Source: Romanomermis culicivorax (taxonomy: Eukaryota > Nematoda > Enoplea > Mermithida > Mermithidae). Taken from it: a DNA stretch of 64,000 bases. Below the pieces are notes generated by a model, which searched no databases, was not told where the DNA came from, and saw nothing but the letters and a program-made list of their open reading frames with translations. The stretch lies in NCBI GenBank assembly GCA_963922205.1, contig CAWUHX010000101.1:515001-579000 (forward strand). Direction: 5' to 3'. Shown piece after piece: positions 53,013-64,000 of the stretch (position 1 is its first letter; every line of letters starts with the position of its first letter). The translations under genes were made by a program, and so were the position numbers.

Positions 53013-56000
53013 TCATTTTTTGAAAAATGACGTCAGCGTTGATTGCGCTTTTCCGACTGTCTTTTCATCTTTTTTGGATGATAGACCGTCCGAAGGTTTT
53101 CCATTTCCGGTTGATTCCAAGGATCCATTTTTCATTTCCGAGTTTGATTTAGGTTTATTTTCGGTTTTAGTATTCGAATTAGGCACAATTTCCGTTCGAC
53201 TTTCTTTCATCGTAACTGGAGACAAAAGTTCAAAGATGTAAAAAGAATTTCGAATGCAGTTTACAGAAATTTGATTTTTTCGTTGTAAAATTTGGATATT
53301 AAAGATATTTCATGTAAAACAAATCCTACTCACCCAAATAACCGTCTTCATCCAAGTATGTGTTATGAACCATTTTTGTCCGTCTGATAGGACCTTGGAT
53401 CTTATCCGCTTCCACGGTGCTTTGCTTATCGCCATTAATTTTGTTCTCGATTTCTACTTTTTTGTCATTCTTAAACGAACTTTCCACGTTTTTCGTCTCC
53501 TTTCTCGTATTTGCGGTATTCGGTTTTCGCTTTTTCGATCGTTCAACGTTCAATTCGTCGCTAGTTTCTTCAATTTTAGACGGTGGTTTTTTCACGGGCG
53601 ATGATTCGGGACTCGAATCGGCGGAAAATAGAGTAGGATCCAAAGTTAAAGTTTTGCTAGCTGAAGAAGAAAATTAAAACTGACGAAACATCAACTGCTA
53701 TGGTCCGCACTAAGATTTGACAATCATACGATTCGGTCAAGCTATAGGAACCTCTTTTAATCGAGAAAAACTGAAACATGTATTTTTAAACAAAAAAACG
53801 GCCGAAAAGTCAATTTTCTAGCAGAAGGCTGTTCTCAGGGCACTTGGCGATCCTGAACTTGGCCAGGCAGAAACCTGGTTGAGCAACAGCAATATTTGAT
53901 TTTTCGTGATTTTTACCTTTTTACATAAAAATTTCGAAATTTTGTGTAGAGATTTTTCCACGTTGGGATTGAAAGGACACCCTGAGAAACATCTAGATAG
54001 GAAGTTTTTAAGCATTCTGATAAATTTTGACTGAGTTCTGTGCAGTTTTGAAATGAAATTTGTGGCTGACCCAAAACCCCTCAAAGCTTCTATGCTGTAC
54101 ATGTATGGTAGAAAATGGTAATTTTTGAACAATAAAATAATGAAGAATGTCAATTTTTGGGTTAAAAATGGTCATCCCTGAACAAGAAACTGCAACTAAA
54201 TGTCAATATTTAAAAAAATGGGAACTGGTCATTTATCATTTTTGAAAAAATAACGGTCCAAAATGTCAAATTTTGGATAGAAAATGAAAAAAGGTCAAAA
54301 ATGTCCTTTTTTGGCGTAAAATTATTATTATAGACGATCAAAAAAGTCAATTTTTCTATCGAAACTGGTCTCTCTTGAACAAAATACGATTAGATAGTCA
54401 ATTTTCTAGAGAAAACGAACCATTTCTAAACAAAAAAACCTTGAAATTGTTGATTTTCCAATAGAAAATGATCAGATGTCAAGTGTGCGGTAGAAAAGGT
54501 AATTTCAGAACAAAAACTGATCCAAAGTCTCAATTTCTTGGTAGAAAATAGACATTTTCAAAAAAGACGATCAAAAATGTTAACTTTTGGGCACAAAATT
54601 GTCATTTTATAACGAAAAACGGACAAAAATATTTTTTATGATTTTTCAGACAAATATATATTTTTATGATTTTTTAGACAAATATTTGTCAAATCAATTT
54701 TAATACTTTTTGGACAAAAAGTGGAAATTTTACATTTTTACAGACTTACATTTTTTCGTATCTTTAAGTTCATCTTTCAAAACCGTCATAGACGAATTTT
54801 CACCGGAGTGAGCTGCTTTTTCGCTCGTACGAACCCCTTCGGAACTATCCGTCTGAGATTTAGCTAAAGATTTCTTGAAAAAACTAGTCATTTCTTGTTT
54901 TTGTTTTTTGGAAACAGGTTTTTTGGAATTTTCAAAACTTTCGCTTTTGTTGACCGTAGATTTTTTAATAGGCGACAAAATTGAATCTTGTTGCGTGGAC
55001 GACGACGACTGTGGTACATCGACGGCTGCTGCGCAACGCTTTTTCGGGTATCTGACGAAACTGATCCTGAATAGAAATTACAACAGTTATGGATAACTTT
55101 GGAGAATGATAAGTTGATTTTCGGATATGCCAGGTAAAACATTCTACGGTACAAAAACCACGAGTTATATGTACATCAGGTGTCAAATTTCTGTGTCTAT
55201 GTTACAGGAACCGGAACCGTGAAAACTTTCACTTTTCCAAAATTTAATTTATGGAACTAAAAATCAGAAAACTGAATTAAGAACGTCCCCAAGTATCCAA
55301 TGGGTAATTAGGAAAAGAATCCCTCACAGAAATAGCCATTTGGTGACCCTATATGCTATGCCAATCATACGTCTGAAAAAAACATATATTTTTGGTAGAA
55401 AATGATAATTGTTGGATGAAAAACGGTCAAATGGCAATTTTTTCGACGCTTTGAGCCATAAATACATAATTTTATGGCTTCTTAAACGAAAATAACTACT
55501 TTTTGGCATACATGTAACGGGGCCCCGAGGTCTGGGGGGGGGGTCGAGCCACTGTTTTCGGGCCGGGGGTCAGTAATTCCCAAAATTCTGGGGGGAGGGG
55601 TATCTGGAGGGGAAAAAATTTGAAAAATAGTTAAAAAAGTGGTAATTTTTTCCGGAAAATTACTACTTTTTCATTGAATACGGCGGCAATCTATTCATGG
55701 CGCGAAGCGCTGAGAAAATTAACGTTTTTGACCATTCTTCGTTCAAAAATTGACATTTTTCATCAAAAAATTGATATTTTTCAGTGTTTTTCTGACCAAA
55801 AGTATGGGGGTTCCAACGGCTACCATACGGCTAGCCATTGGATTGGAAAATCCTGGGGGGCGGTCACCCAATGGCTAACCATATGCTCGACGATTTCTGG
55901 GGGAGTTCCCATAGCACTCCCCCCCCAATTACATGTATGCTTTTAGGACAGTTTTCTGGGCGAAAAATCGAACTTTTTTGCCTTAAAAAATTAACGCCTG

Positions 56001-59000
56001 CACCAAAATCGGACCCCTCAGACTTCGGGACTCCGTTACACAAATAAATATTTTTCCTCTGTAAAACGAAGAAAATGTGTCGAAAAATAGAAATTTGTGT
56101 CTACAAAGAAAATGCGAATAAATTTAAATTTGTGACCTCTTCCGTTCGGAAATTGTCATATTCTACCAGAAGATTGACATTTTTCACCGTTTTTCCAACG
56201 AAAATTGTCATTCGCTACAGGAAAATCGACATTATTGTGCGTTTTTTTGTTCAAAAAATTAGCATTTCCGACCTTTTTTCTTCAGAAATTATAATTTTGT
56301 AGCAAATTATTGACTCTTTCCATAGCTGTTTTTGTACAAAAATTACTATTCCCAACTATAAGATCAACATTTTTAGTGTTAATTGCTGAAAATCGACAAT
56401 TTTCTACCAAAACATCTACGATATTGACCGTTTTTTGATTGAAGACGACAGTTTTCTACCAAAAAATAACATTTATGACCTTTTTTGTTCAAAAACGATC
56501 ATTTTCTGCTAAAAAGCGATATTTCTGACCATTCCCTAAAAAAATATTGCACCAAAGATTAACATTTGCACTTTCTCAGGTTCGAAAGTGAAAATTCTGT
56601 ATCCGGAAATCGATATTTTCCACGGTTTTTGTTCAGATATGTATGCACGGCAAGAATTTTTCAGGGGGAATTTTTCGGAATTTCCATTGAGGGGGGTGAG
56701 GTGGGTGAGCAAAAAAAAAAAAAAAGTTCCACAAGCATGCTTCACATACAAAATATATATCAAAAATATCAGAAAAACTGTCTTCGAAAAAGTTCAGGAA
56801 TGGGTGTTCGATGATTTTTTCAGGCCAGGGAGGGACATTAAGCGTCTCAGGTAGGAAGATTTACCTCCCCCCTGACCCTCCCTACGTGCATGTATGTTTT
56901 TTCGAAAACGAGACTTTCATCCCTGCTTAAAAATTTACATTTTTGAATGTTTTTTGTTCGAAAACGACCGTTTTCAACAATAAAACTGATTTCCGATGAT
57001 TTTTCGTTCAGTAATCACTATTTTCTGCCATAAACCGAATTTTGTCTTTTTTGACATTGTATATGGTTGTTCTTGTTATTCTATTCCGCCATGTGATTTA
57101 CAAATCTATAGGATCACTATATAACCGGCGATTCCTGAATGATTTCTTTTTTTGCAATTACATGCTTGCAGTATTCTATTTGTACATGAACCTGAAAAAT
57201 TGCGTTCAATTTTTTGACAAACGTCCTCAAATTAAATAGTCTCTCAACAAATTTTTTTCACTTTTCAGCTTAACTTACTGTTTCGCTGCATTTTCGTCCA
57301 ATTTTTCATTAAAGTATTCCTTCATAATGTCCTAAAATACAAAAGTAGCCATTAAACGGTGGCGAGAAGACGGAATTTCAGTTTTTGTAATTAAGGATTT
57401 ATTTTACAATTACTAGAAAAGATAAAAAATGACCAAAAAAAGTTTTTTTCCTTCGCAACACTTACAACATCGGATTTTCCCATTGCTAAAATTTCCCAAA
57501 GTAAGATTCGATCGCAGGAATCTTTCGCTTGTTGAATATTTTCCTCTCGAACTAAATCGAATCGGTAAGCCTCAAAATAGAAACTGTAACCTAAAAAATA
57601 ATTAAGCGAAGTAATGTTTTACCGTCGAAGAATCGTCATTTTTCGTGGCGCATATTTTATACAACGCCGTAAAATGATTTTTAGTGGAGCAGGTATCGTA
57701 GAAACTCGCCAATTTTCTGAAAAAAACAATAATATGCATTTAAAGTTAGAAATTGAGAGAAAAAAATAACTTTGTCGATTGATCCAACGGACAATGGAAT
57801 TTTAAAACAACTTGCTTCGTAGATACCTGAGAAAAATAATCTATTGCATTTAATTATTCTGATGCATAGTATTCAGCTCAAGCATACATGTAACGGGGCA
57901 CCCAGACCTGGGAGGGGGGGGGAGTCGGGCAACTTTTTTAGGCCGGGGTCAGTAATTCCAAAAATTTTGGGGGAAGGTTCCCTGAGGGACAAAAAATCCA
58001 TTTTTTTCAAGAAAAAAGTCCAAATGATAGTTTAAAAAATAGTAATTTTTTCTAAAAAGACTGAAAACATTTATGCATGGCGCGAAGCGCACAGGAAATT
58101 CACATTTTGGAGCATTTTTTGTTGAAAAATTGACATTTTCCATCAAAAAATCAACATTTTTCAGTATTTTTCCGACCAAAAGTATGGGGGTTCCTATGGC
58201 TACCATATGGCTAGCCATAGGATTGGAAAATCCTGGGAGAGGGGCGGTCGCCCAATGGCTAGCCATATGATTTCTAGGGGGTTCCCATAGCACTTCCTCC
58301 CACCAATTAAACGTATGAGCTCAATGAAGGGAATATGCAATGAAACGGTCAATGCTTGGACGAAAAAAAATTAATAATGCTAATTTTTTGATTAAAAATC
58401 GTCACTATTGAACAGAAAAAATATCAACTTTTTGACTGAAAAAATCATTTTGTAATAAAAAAAAGATTTAATGTGTCAATTATTGCGTAGAAAATGATCA
58501 TTTTTGGACGGAAACAGGTCAAAAATGTCAGTTTTTGGTAGAAAATGATCACCTTTGAACAAAAAACGGTCGAAAATATCAATATCTTCTGGTAGGAACT
58601 GGTCATTTTGTAACAAAAACCGATTAAAAGCGTCAATTTTTGGGTAGAAAATGATCATTTTTGAACGAAAATACCCAAACATATCATTCTTCGAGAGGAA
58701 ATTTTCATTACTGAAATAAACCAAGTCAAAAATGTCATTTTCAACAGAAAACAATTATTTTTGAACAAAGAACTGTTAAAAACCGTAATTTTCGGTGGAA
58801 AAGGATCATTTTGGGACAAAACGCTGAAAAGTGTCAATTTATTGAAAGAAAACTGCTTTTTGAACAGAAATGGTCGAAAAAATCAATTTTTTGAAAGAAA
58901 ATAATTAATTCAAAACAAAAAAGATAAACAATTTCGGTTGTTTGGTAGAAAATGTCATTTTCGTAATAAAGTCGAAAATGACAATTTTATCGATGCAACT

Positions 59001-59422
59001 CGTCATAAATCCACAATTTTATGGTTATTTACACAGCTTTTTTGTTACCACAAGTACAATTAGCAATGCTAAAAAATATTTACACCAAAATCACTCTTTC
59101 TTCAAACGATTTTTCGGACTTTTTGAACAAAAAATGCAAATTTTTTCTCTAGGATGACCCAAAAAAGTCGCTTTAATGCACCAGCATAATCTGTCAGCTC
59201 TGATCATGCTGTATAAAGTTTCAGAATAGATCATTTTATAAAATAATAGATCCCATCAACATTCATAAGAAATTTTTGATTGGCTTATGAGAGAATTGAA
59301 ATGTGAGATAATAAAAAAGAATCATCCTTTGTGAGGATAAACAAAAATCACTGTCGATTAAAACTCACAAAGCCGTCGTTGACTAATTTCTCGTTGATCC
59401 AATTTTCGAAAGTATTGTCCAT
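53013..59422 (-). CDS. POLD3: DNA polymerase delta subunit 3
   Basis: Eight exons join in phase: 59369-59422, 57771-57826, 57623-57716, 57466-57570, 57279-57331, 54750-55066, 53334-53660, 53013-53215. Total 1209 nt, 402 aa (human about 466). The intron at 57571-57622 is only 52 nt. Residues 1-130 form the winged-helix part that contacts POLD2 (FENWINEKLV..., QSTKKLASFYDT, DLVREENIQQAKD). The middle contains CAAAVDVPQ, also found in vertebrate POLD3, then a charged disordered region with EMTSFFKKSLAK, an internal PIP-like motif. HNTYLDEDGYLVTMKESRTE matches the conserved TYLDxxGxxVTxK motif. The protein ends QSTLTSFFKK, a canonical C-terminal PCNA-binding box. It acts in lagging-strand synthesis and break-induced replication. 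The start is set by homology. Confidence 0.93.
54100..54735. repeat. Degenerate ~50-bp minisatellite in POLD3 intron
   Basis: Units of GTCAATTTTTNGATAGAAAATGGTCATTTTTGAACAAAAAACGGTCAAAA. Same family as 37500, 47770, 56130 and 58330. Confidence 0.7.
55507..55939 (+). mobile_element. CATACATGTAA-family element, copy 7
   Basis: 433 bp, near-perfect 8-bp duplication CTTTTTGG (55499-55506) / CTTTTAGG (55940-55947). Both TIRs are intact. The hairpin GGCGCGAAGCGC is at about 55699, and GGCTAGCCATTGGATTGG lies near 55830. In the largest POLD3 intron. Confidence 0.9.
56130..57060. repeat. Degenerate ~50-bp minisatellite in POLD3 intron, interrupted
   Basis: TTGACATTTTTCACCGTTTTTCCAACGAAAATTGTCATTCGCTAC-type units, split by the repeat at 56643-56900. 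Orientation is opposite to the 54100 and 58330 arrays. Confidence 0.65.
56643..56900. mobile_element. TIR-like repeat CATGCACGGCAAGAATTT (copy 2)
   Basis: It begins ATGTATGCACGGCAAG and ends CTACGTGCATGTATG, so the ends are partly inverted (CATGCACG core). The body matches 38879-39170. Target duplication not clear. Confidence 0.55.
57883..58317 (+). mobile_element. CATACATGTAA-family element, copy 8
   Basis: 435 bp, near-perfect 8-bp duplication AGCTCAAG (57875-57882) / AGCTCAAT (58318-58325). Hairpin GGCGCGAAGCGC at about 58080; CATATGGCTAGCCATAGGATTGG near 58204. In the first POLD3 intron. Confidence 0.9.
58330..58995. repeat. Degenerate ~55-bp minisatellite in POLD3 first intron
   Basis: Clearest copy of this family: units AAAAATGTCA(G/A)TTTTTGGTAGAAAATGATCA.TTTTGAACAAAAAACGGTCGA repeat about twelve times. 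Long frames across it (for example 58476-58754 on the - strand) come from the repeat. Confidence 0.8.
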
Positions 59423-59451
59423 AGCGATAATTAAGGGGATTCGATGAGCGT

Positions 59452-60660
59452 CTGAAAAAAATTCTAAAAAATTTCAACCAGAGTTCAGGCAGCAGTGTTT
59501 TTCCAACACTCAGAATTAGTGAGTGGAATAACGCGTTTTAAAAAGTGAAATAATGCATTTCATCGCTCGAAAATGATCAGAGACGTTACGTTTTTGAACG
59601 CGCCGTTATTAGCGGCGAAAACTGACAAAATTGAGATGAAAATCGAAAATTCACTTGAATTCCCCTTTTTTAATTGTGCCAATTGGGACAAAAGGTCAAA
59701 AAATCTGTGCCAATGGCACAAAAAAATTTTTGTACTAGGAACTAGGGTTGTCCCGGGCCCCAGTAGTTTCGGTAAGATAACAAGCTCAATTTTTGATACA
59801 ATTGAAGTTTAGAATACGACAAGTCAATATTCAGTAATTAGTTTTACAGTCATACTTTTAGAAACCGCTAAATTCATGTTCTGTTTGGATAAAAGCTATG
59901 ATTTCATTGTATAACTGCACTTCAACTTTGTTGATTGATTTTTCAAGAAAACGTGCAATGTTAAATTTTTGTGATATCTTTAACCTTCTTCTCGAACTTT
60001 TTTCAAAAATTTCTCCCTTGCAGTCAGTAGGATACGTGCTAAGGCGAAAAATTTCCATTAGCACCGATCTGGTTTCATTAGCACCAAAACCCTGCAGATG
60101 AATCGACAGATGTGTCCACGTCTGTGTGCAATGCAGTTTCTTTGGGAAAAGAATGAGTTTCCTCACACTTAGTAATGACAGTTATCTTAAAAACTAATTT
60201 TTTTGTCTAAAATACTCAAGCCCTTCCTAACCTATCAATCAATGCATTATCATAGCTGACATGAAATAAAGAGAAAAAGAATCGCTGTAAAAATTTTTCC
60301 ATGAATCACACATGAAGTATGATATCGCTGGTGGTCTGCCTCGCGACAACCCTACTAGGAACATACTGAAAACAGCAGAAAGGTTCATTTAAAATTAAAG
60401 CTAGCGCATTAATTCTTTATAAGAATCGTGCTCAACCTATTTTTCAGCTAACCGTGTCAGTGAGATAAGGAAAAAACTCTGCAGGAAAATGGTTTATGAC
60501 TCGGGAAGAAATGTCATTTGAGCTTTTTTGTGCATAGATGCATTGATACAATTTTATAGTTGATTGCCTATGAGACGTATTGTAACATTACTTGTCATTT
60601 TTCTTCATTTCTCTTGAATTTACTCTTTACCTACATATCGCATGCTCTGCTCCACCGTCT
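59452..60660. other. POLD3 upstream flank
   Basis: 5' UTR continues at least to the acceptor at 59451. A 102-codon - frame (59858-60166) is unassigned. It has ordinary amino-acid composition but no recognised motif and no supporting homologue in the window. 60170-60650 shows nothing. Confidence 0.35.
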
Positions 60661-61640
60661 TTTTCCTCTTTTGAGGAAAACAATTTCGAAATTAGGAGAA
60701 AACTTTTGGGTATGGTTCTCATTGTGGAAAAAATTTTAGGAAAGGTGCGTTTTGGTGGACTTTAAAAGGTCAAAATCTTAAAATTTTCCGGCGCATTGCG
60801 CCGGTCATTGGTGTAATTATCACTATTTGCTACCAGGCGCGGCCGTTAGCATATATACTTCCACTTATTAATTAATGTTCAACAGTTTCTATCAATCGAG
60901 TTAGCTCGCTTCATTTTCTAAAAGTTTACAGTCAGTATATTCCGCCGAAAATAGAGATTTTTCGTCGATTCTCTCAATTTTTTCTCTGAATGCTTGGAAT
61001 TTTTCAGATGTTTGCAACATGGACTTTTGTGTTTATGAAGATGGAAATTGAAGACATCATTCTAGACTATGATTTTAAAACATCTGTTCACGAATATCTG
61101 TTGGAGAGGTTTATTTTCCAGCGTTTTAGAATATAAAGACTCGAAAATTTTTCCGGCGCTTGGCGCCGGGATTAGGAACAAATTACACTTCATCAGTTTG
61201 ATTTAAATTTATTTCTAAATGTTGTGAAGGTTCATTTTCCAGCGTTTTAGAAAGTGAAAATTCAAACATTTTTCCGGCTCCGCGCCGGACTAAACCTCTC
61301 CAACAGACAGTCGTGAACGTATGTTTCAAAATCATAGTCTAGAATGATGTCTTCAATTTCCACCTTCAATAAACGCAAAAGTTCAGGTTGCAAACGTTTA
61401 AAAAACTCGAAGCATCGACAGAAAAAATTGGGAGAATTGATGAAAAATCTATTTTCGGCGACATAATTGACTGTTAACGATTAGAAAACGACACGAGCTG
61501 ATTGATACAAACTGTAGAGCATTAATTTGTATTCGAAATAAATGTGCCAACAACCGCGCCGCGAAGCGCCGGAAAATTTTGAGATTTTGACCCTTTCAAG
61601 TCCACTAAGATGCATCTTTTCGGTTTTGAATTTCCCAAAA
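60660..61640. mobile_element. Foldback-like relic of the CAGGGCCGTGCGC family
   Basis: 60745-61290 carries the family's blocks in order: GCGTTTTGGTGGACTTTAAAAGGTC, a GGCGCATTGCGCCGG hairpin, GGCCGTTAGCATAT, GAAGACATCATTCTAGACTATGATTTTAAAACA. 61295-61620 repeats many of them as reverse complement, forming a large imperfect inverted repeat. Four GCGC hairpins (60790, 61155, 61275, 61560). Outer TIRs are not intact. Confidence 0.6.
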
Positions 61641-62690
61641 TTTTTAAACGGTGATTGCAATTGCTGCCTCCGTCCGTGCGTCGCATCCAGTGTTTTTTTT
61701 TTGTTTTTTTAAACATGGTTTTGGCACAAAAAAAATTGGAATGGCACAAAAAATTTTGGGCGTTTTGATTTTTAGTCATTCTAGGGGCTGAAAATGCAAA
61801 ATTTTCTCGGCGCTGTGCGCCGAGTGGCTGAGTCAATAAGTATAATAATTAGTTACTTCTATTTGTCTAGTCTAGAAACCTGACAGAATTGCATTCGAAT
61901 AGTATACTTGTATGATCGCAACAAACTTTGAGATTGTTAATGACTGAAAAATGAATAGGAATGCTTAACTTCCACTGTTCATTCAGTGTGAGTGGAAACC
62001 AAAATTTGATTTTTGGTGTTTGATTCTCAGGATTTTTTTGCACAGGCCAGGTTGCAATGTGCAACTAGGGAAAAAATTTTGGTTGCACAGATAGATTTTT
62101 GGTTGCTCACTCTAAAATCAATAAATTAGCTCAATTTAATCGGAAAAAATACCAGAGCTATTTTTTCTGTATTTCATTCGAATTTCAAAAAAACTATCAG
62201 AACTCAATTTTCTGAGTTTTGAAGAGAAAATGAAAACGTTGGAATGAGTAACACAAAAAATTTGGTTGCACAGCCCGAAATTTGGTTGCTGTGTGAAAAA
62301 AACCCTGGTTTACAGAAAAATTTTGACATTGTTGGCACAATTTTACAACCAAAAATTTACGCGACGCAACTTTCGGCTTAGTTTTTCTTCAAGAAAAAGC
62401 AATTATGGACATCCTTTAATTTATTTACATCGGTGTTGAGAAGAAATTCGTAGCAGACGCAGAGAATTAAAGAAAAATATGAAATGCCTTAAAAATTCTG
62501 TATAAATACCTGAATTCTCTCAGCATTCGATTTCTTTCCCAATCGTATAAACTGCTTTCTCGATCAGTTTTTCTTATCGCACTGACGTGCTAAGATGAAA
62601 TAGAGTTGGCACGATTTTTATATAAATTAGTGCGGCGAAAGTATCTTCAGTAATGCTTTTATCAAACTTTTGGCATAAAACTTTTTAAAA
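61641..62690. other. AT-rich non-coding DNA with repeat fragments
   Basis: A GCGCTGTGCGCCGAG hairpin lies at 61811. GGCACAAAAAATTT and GGTTGCAC(A/T)GN blocks recur at 61730, 62080 and 62265. No gene. Confidence 0.35.
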
Positions 62691-62773
62691 GTTTTCAGTA
62701 TGTTTTTGGGCTGGAAAAATTTTTCGTGCCATTGGCACAAATTTTTTTGGCCCTTTGTGTCAATTGGTACAAA

Positions 62774-63245
62774 CACTGTTTTTTTCCACATTTGCACTAT
62801 AATGTGGAAAAAAAATCTGGAATGTGGAAAAAAATTTTTGAGGTCTTTCCACAAATGTGGAAGAAAAATTTGGGGTTTTCATATTGAAAAGATGCATTGG
62901 TGCATTTTAGGAGGTCCAAATCTCTAAATTTTCCGGCGCTTCGCGCCGGTTATAACTTTAATAATCATTATTATTCATTATGCTTGTAGATTCGGTTCGT
63001 TCCTATGCTTGTAGATTAAACTTTCCTATGCTTGTAGATTAAACTTTCAACTCGAAAATTTCAATTTTTTCCTCAATTTTAATGAATTAACGGGTCTAAA
63101 AACACCGGGAGGCTTGAAAAGGCTCAAAAACACCTAAATAAAGCGTCTGTTAGTATTTTTAAGCGAAAAAAACGATTCGGGAAAATGGGGGGAAAAATTT
63201 TGACCCCTTTCCCCATTTGGGGAAAAAGCCAGGGGGGGAAACAGT
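62774..63245. mobile_element. Fragment(s) of the CACTGTTTTTTTCCAC family
   Basis: It starts CACTGTTTTTTTCCACATTTGCAC and contains AAAAGATGCATTGGTGCATTTTAGGAGGTCC and the GGCGCTTCGCGCCGG hairpin (62935), then jumps to the other end (ends GGGGGGAAACAGTG at 63245). An internal TATGCTTGTAGATTAAACTTT triplication lies at 62980-63048. Flanking 8-mers do not match. Confidence 0.6.
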
Positions 63246-63945
63246 GTATCGCACTGTTTTTGGCTTTTTCAAGCCTTCCGGTGATTTTAGAGGAATTAAT
63301 TCATTAAAATTGCAGAAAAAATTGAAATGTTCGACTTAAAAGCCTAATCTACAAGCATTGTTGAACAAATTTTCTAGCAAACTATCCAAGAGCATAATTG
63401 ACTTGAATTACACAAGAAATCAATGGTCAAGTCCTCTATGATGACAAGTGAAAGCCCAAAAAAGATGGTAATCTTTCCGGCGCCAAGCGCCGGAAAATTT
63501 TTTGGGTATATTGACATTCTGGGATGCTGGAAAATCAATTTTCCGAACATTTGTTTCAAGAATTAGATTCCAATTTTGTGTTCAAGAGTCGTAATTTCTA
63601 GAATTTTACTTGAAAAATTTTAAAATCTGTAATTTATTTGTAAACTCTCATGAACTTGGTCAAAAATATATAAGTGAGAAGAGTATAAATTTCCGAAAGA
63701 TATTATTTTTGAATTCTTTTGAATTGATTTTACATTAGCAAAAAAATAATCGCATCATAAATCATAGAGACTTGACGTGTATTGATCTTTCTCAAAAGGA
63801 AAGAATGCTAATCTTCATTAAATATTATGATAAAATGTTGAAGATTACCAATTAAAACATAAGATACTACGTTTAAGATGATGAAAACTATTATAGTGAT
63901 AAATGAAGGTAGACATGATAAAAGCCGCACCTGAGCTATGTACAT
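63246..63945. mobile_element. Second, adjoining fragment of the same family
   Basis: Collinear with 30430-31130 of the nested element in gag: CGCACTGTTTTTG, AATTGAAATGTTCGAC, GGCGCCAAGCGCC hairpin (63480), GACTTGACGTGTATTGATC, GATGATGAAAACTATTATAG. The outer end is not reached before another G/C-run repeat starts near 63945. Confidence 0.65.
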
Positions 63946-64000
63946 ACCTGTACTTGGGGGAGGGGCTGGGGGGGACCCCCCCCCCAACTCGGCCAACCCT

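Noticed and set aside
58476..58754. Repetitive 92-codon - frame with NDxF repeats, first considered as a repeat protein
   Set aside because: It is a translation of the ~55-bp intronic minisatellite in POLD3; other phases and other arrays lack it.
57840..59368. A missing POLD3 exon between the first two coding exons
   Set aside because: Alignment with the vertebrate N-terminus needs no extra residues: NDGF joins VSTKQ directly and phases fit.
59858..60166. 102-codon - frame as a gene next to POLD3
   Set aside because: Open and normal in composition but with no family motif, splice context or conserved neighbour; noted only in the flank entry.

Overview
This window is genomic DNA from an intron-rich animal (metazoan). 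The evidence is GT..AG introns in conserved eukaryotic genes, a Pol III tRNA gene, Ty3/gypsy and LINE remnants, and many short terminal-inverted-repeat (TIR) elements with 8-bp target duplications typical of the hAT superfamily. The sequence does not settle the phylum. A repeat-rich non-vertebrate is my inference. Exons are GC-richer and codon-structured. Introns and intergenic DNA are AT-rich and mostly repeats.

Four host genes can be rebuilt exon by exon, with splice phases that join exactly. On the + strand, 1141-9657 holds the 3' exons of a polo-like kinase; the N-lobe lies left of the window. On the - strand are a complete TTC9/TTC9C-type TPR protein (35408-36407, 203 aa), a complete ANKRD13-family ankyrin protein (37185-48866, 12 exons, 444 aa) and a complete POLD3 homologue, the third subunit of DNA polymerase delta (53013-59422, 8 exons, 402 aa). 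The ANKRD13 gene lies upstream of the TTC9 gene in the same orientation.

Between the kinase and TTC9 genes sits a retroelement-rich block. 14.1-14.7 kb is a LINE reverse-transcriptase relic. 16.0-21.2 kb is a heavily mutated Ty3/gypsy pol on the + strand. 22131-33905 is a nearly full-length Ty3/gypsy provirus-like element on the - strand, with two 886-bp LTRs, a purine tract and a probable primer site. Its gene order is gag - envelope-like - pol, not the usual gag-pol-env. Only one in-frame TAA separates gag from the envelope leader, and the envelope and pol frames overlap by 11 nt. Two hAT-type elements have inserted into it (24287-25267 and 29977-31507), and a third (30304-31335) is nested in the second.

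The rest is dominated by non-autonomous hAT-like families. One family with the TIR CATACATGTAA has six complete copies with matching 8-bp duplications. Several otherwise unrelated families share a GC-rich hairpin, consensus GGCGCGAAGCGCC. Introns also carry long degenerate minisatellite arrays, one of which resembles the core of the CATACATGTAA family. A tandem pair of tRNA-like units lies at 12.8-13.2 kb and a tRNA-Thr gene at 45.7 kb.

The least ordinary observations are the gag-env-pol layout, the shared hairpin across element families, a polo-like kinase that appears to stop at the end of the kinase domain, and an ANKRD13 protein without its usual ubiquitin-binding tail.
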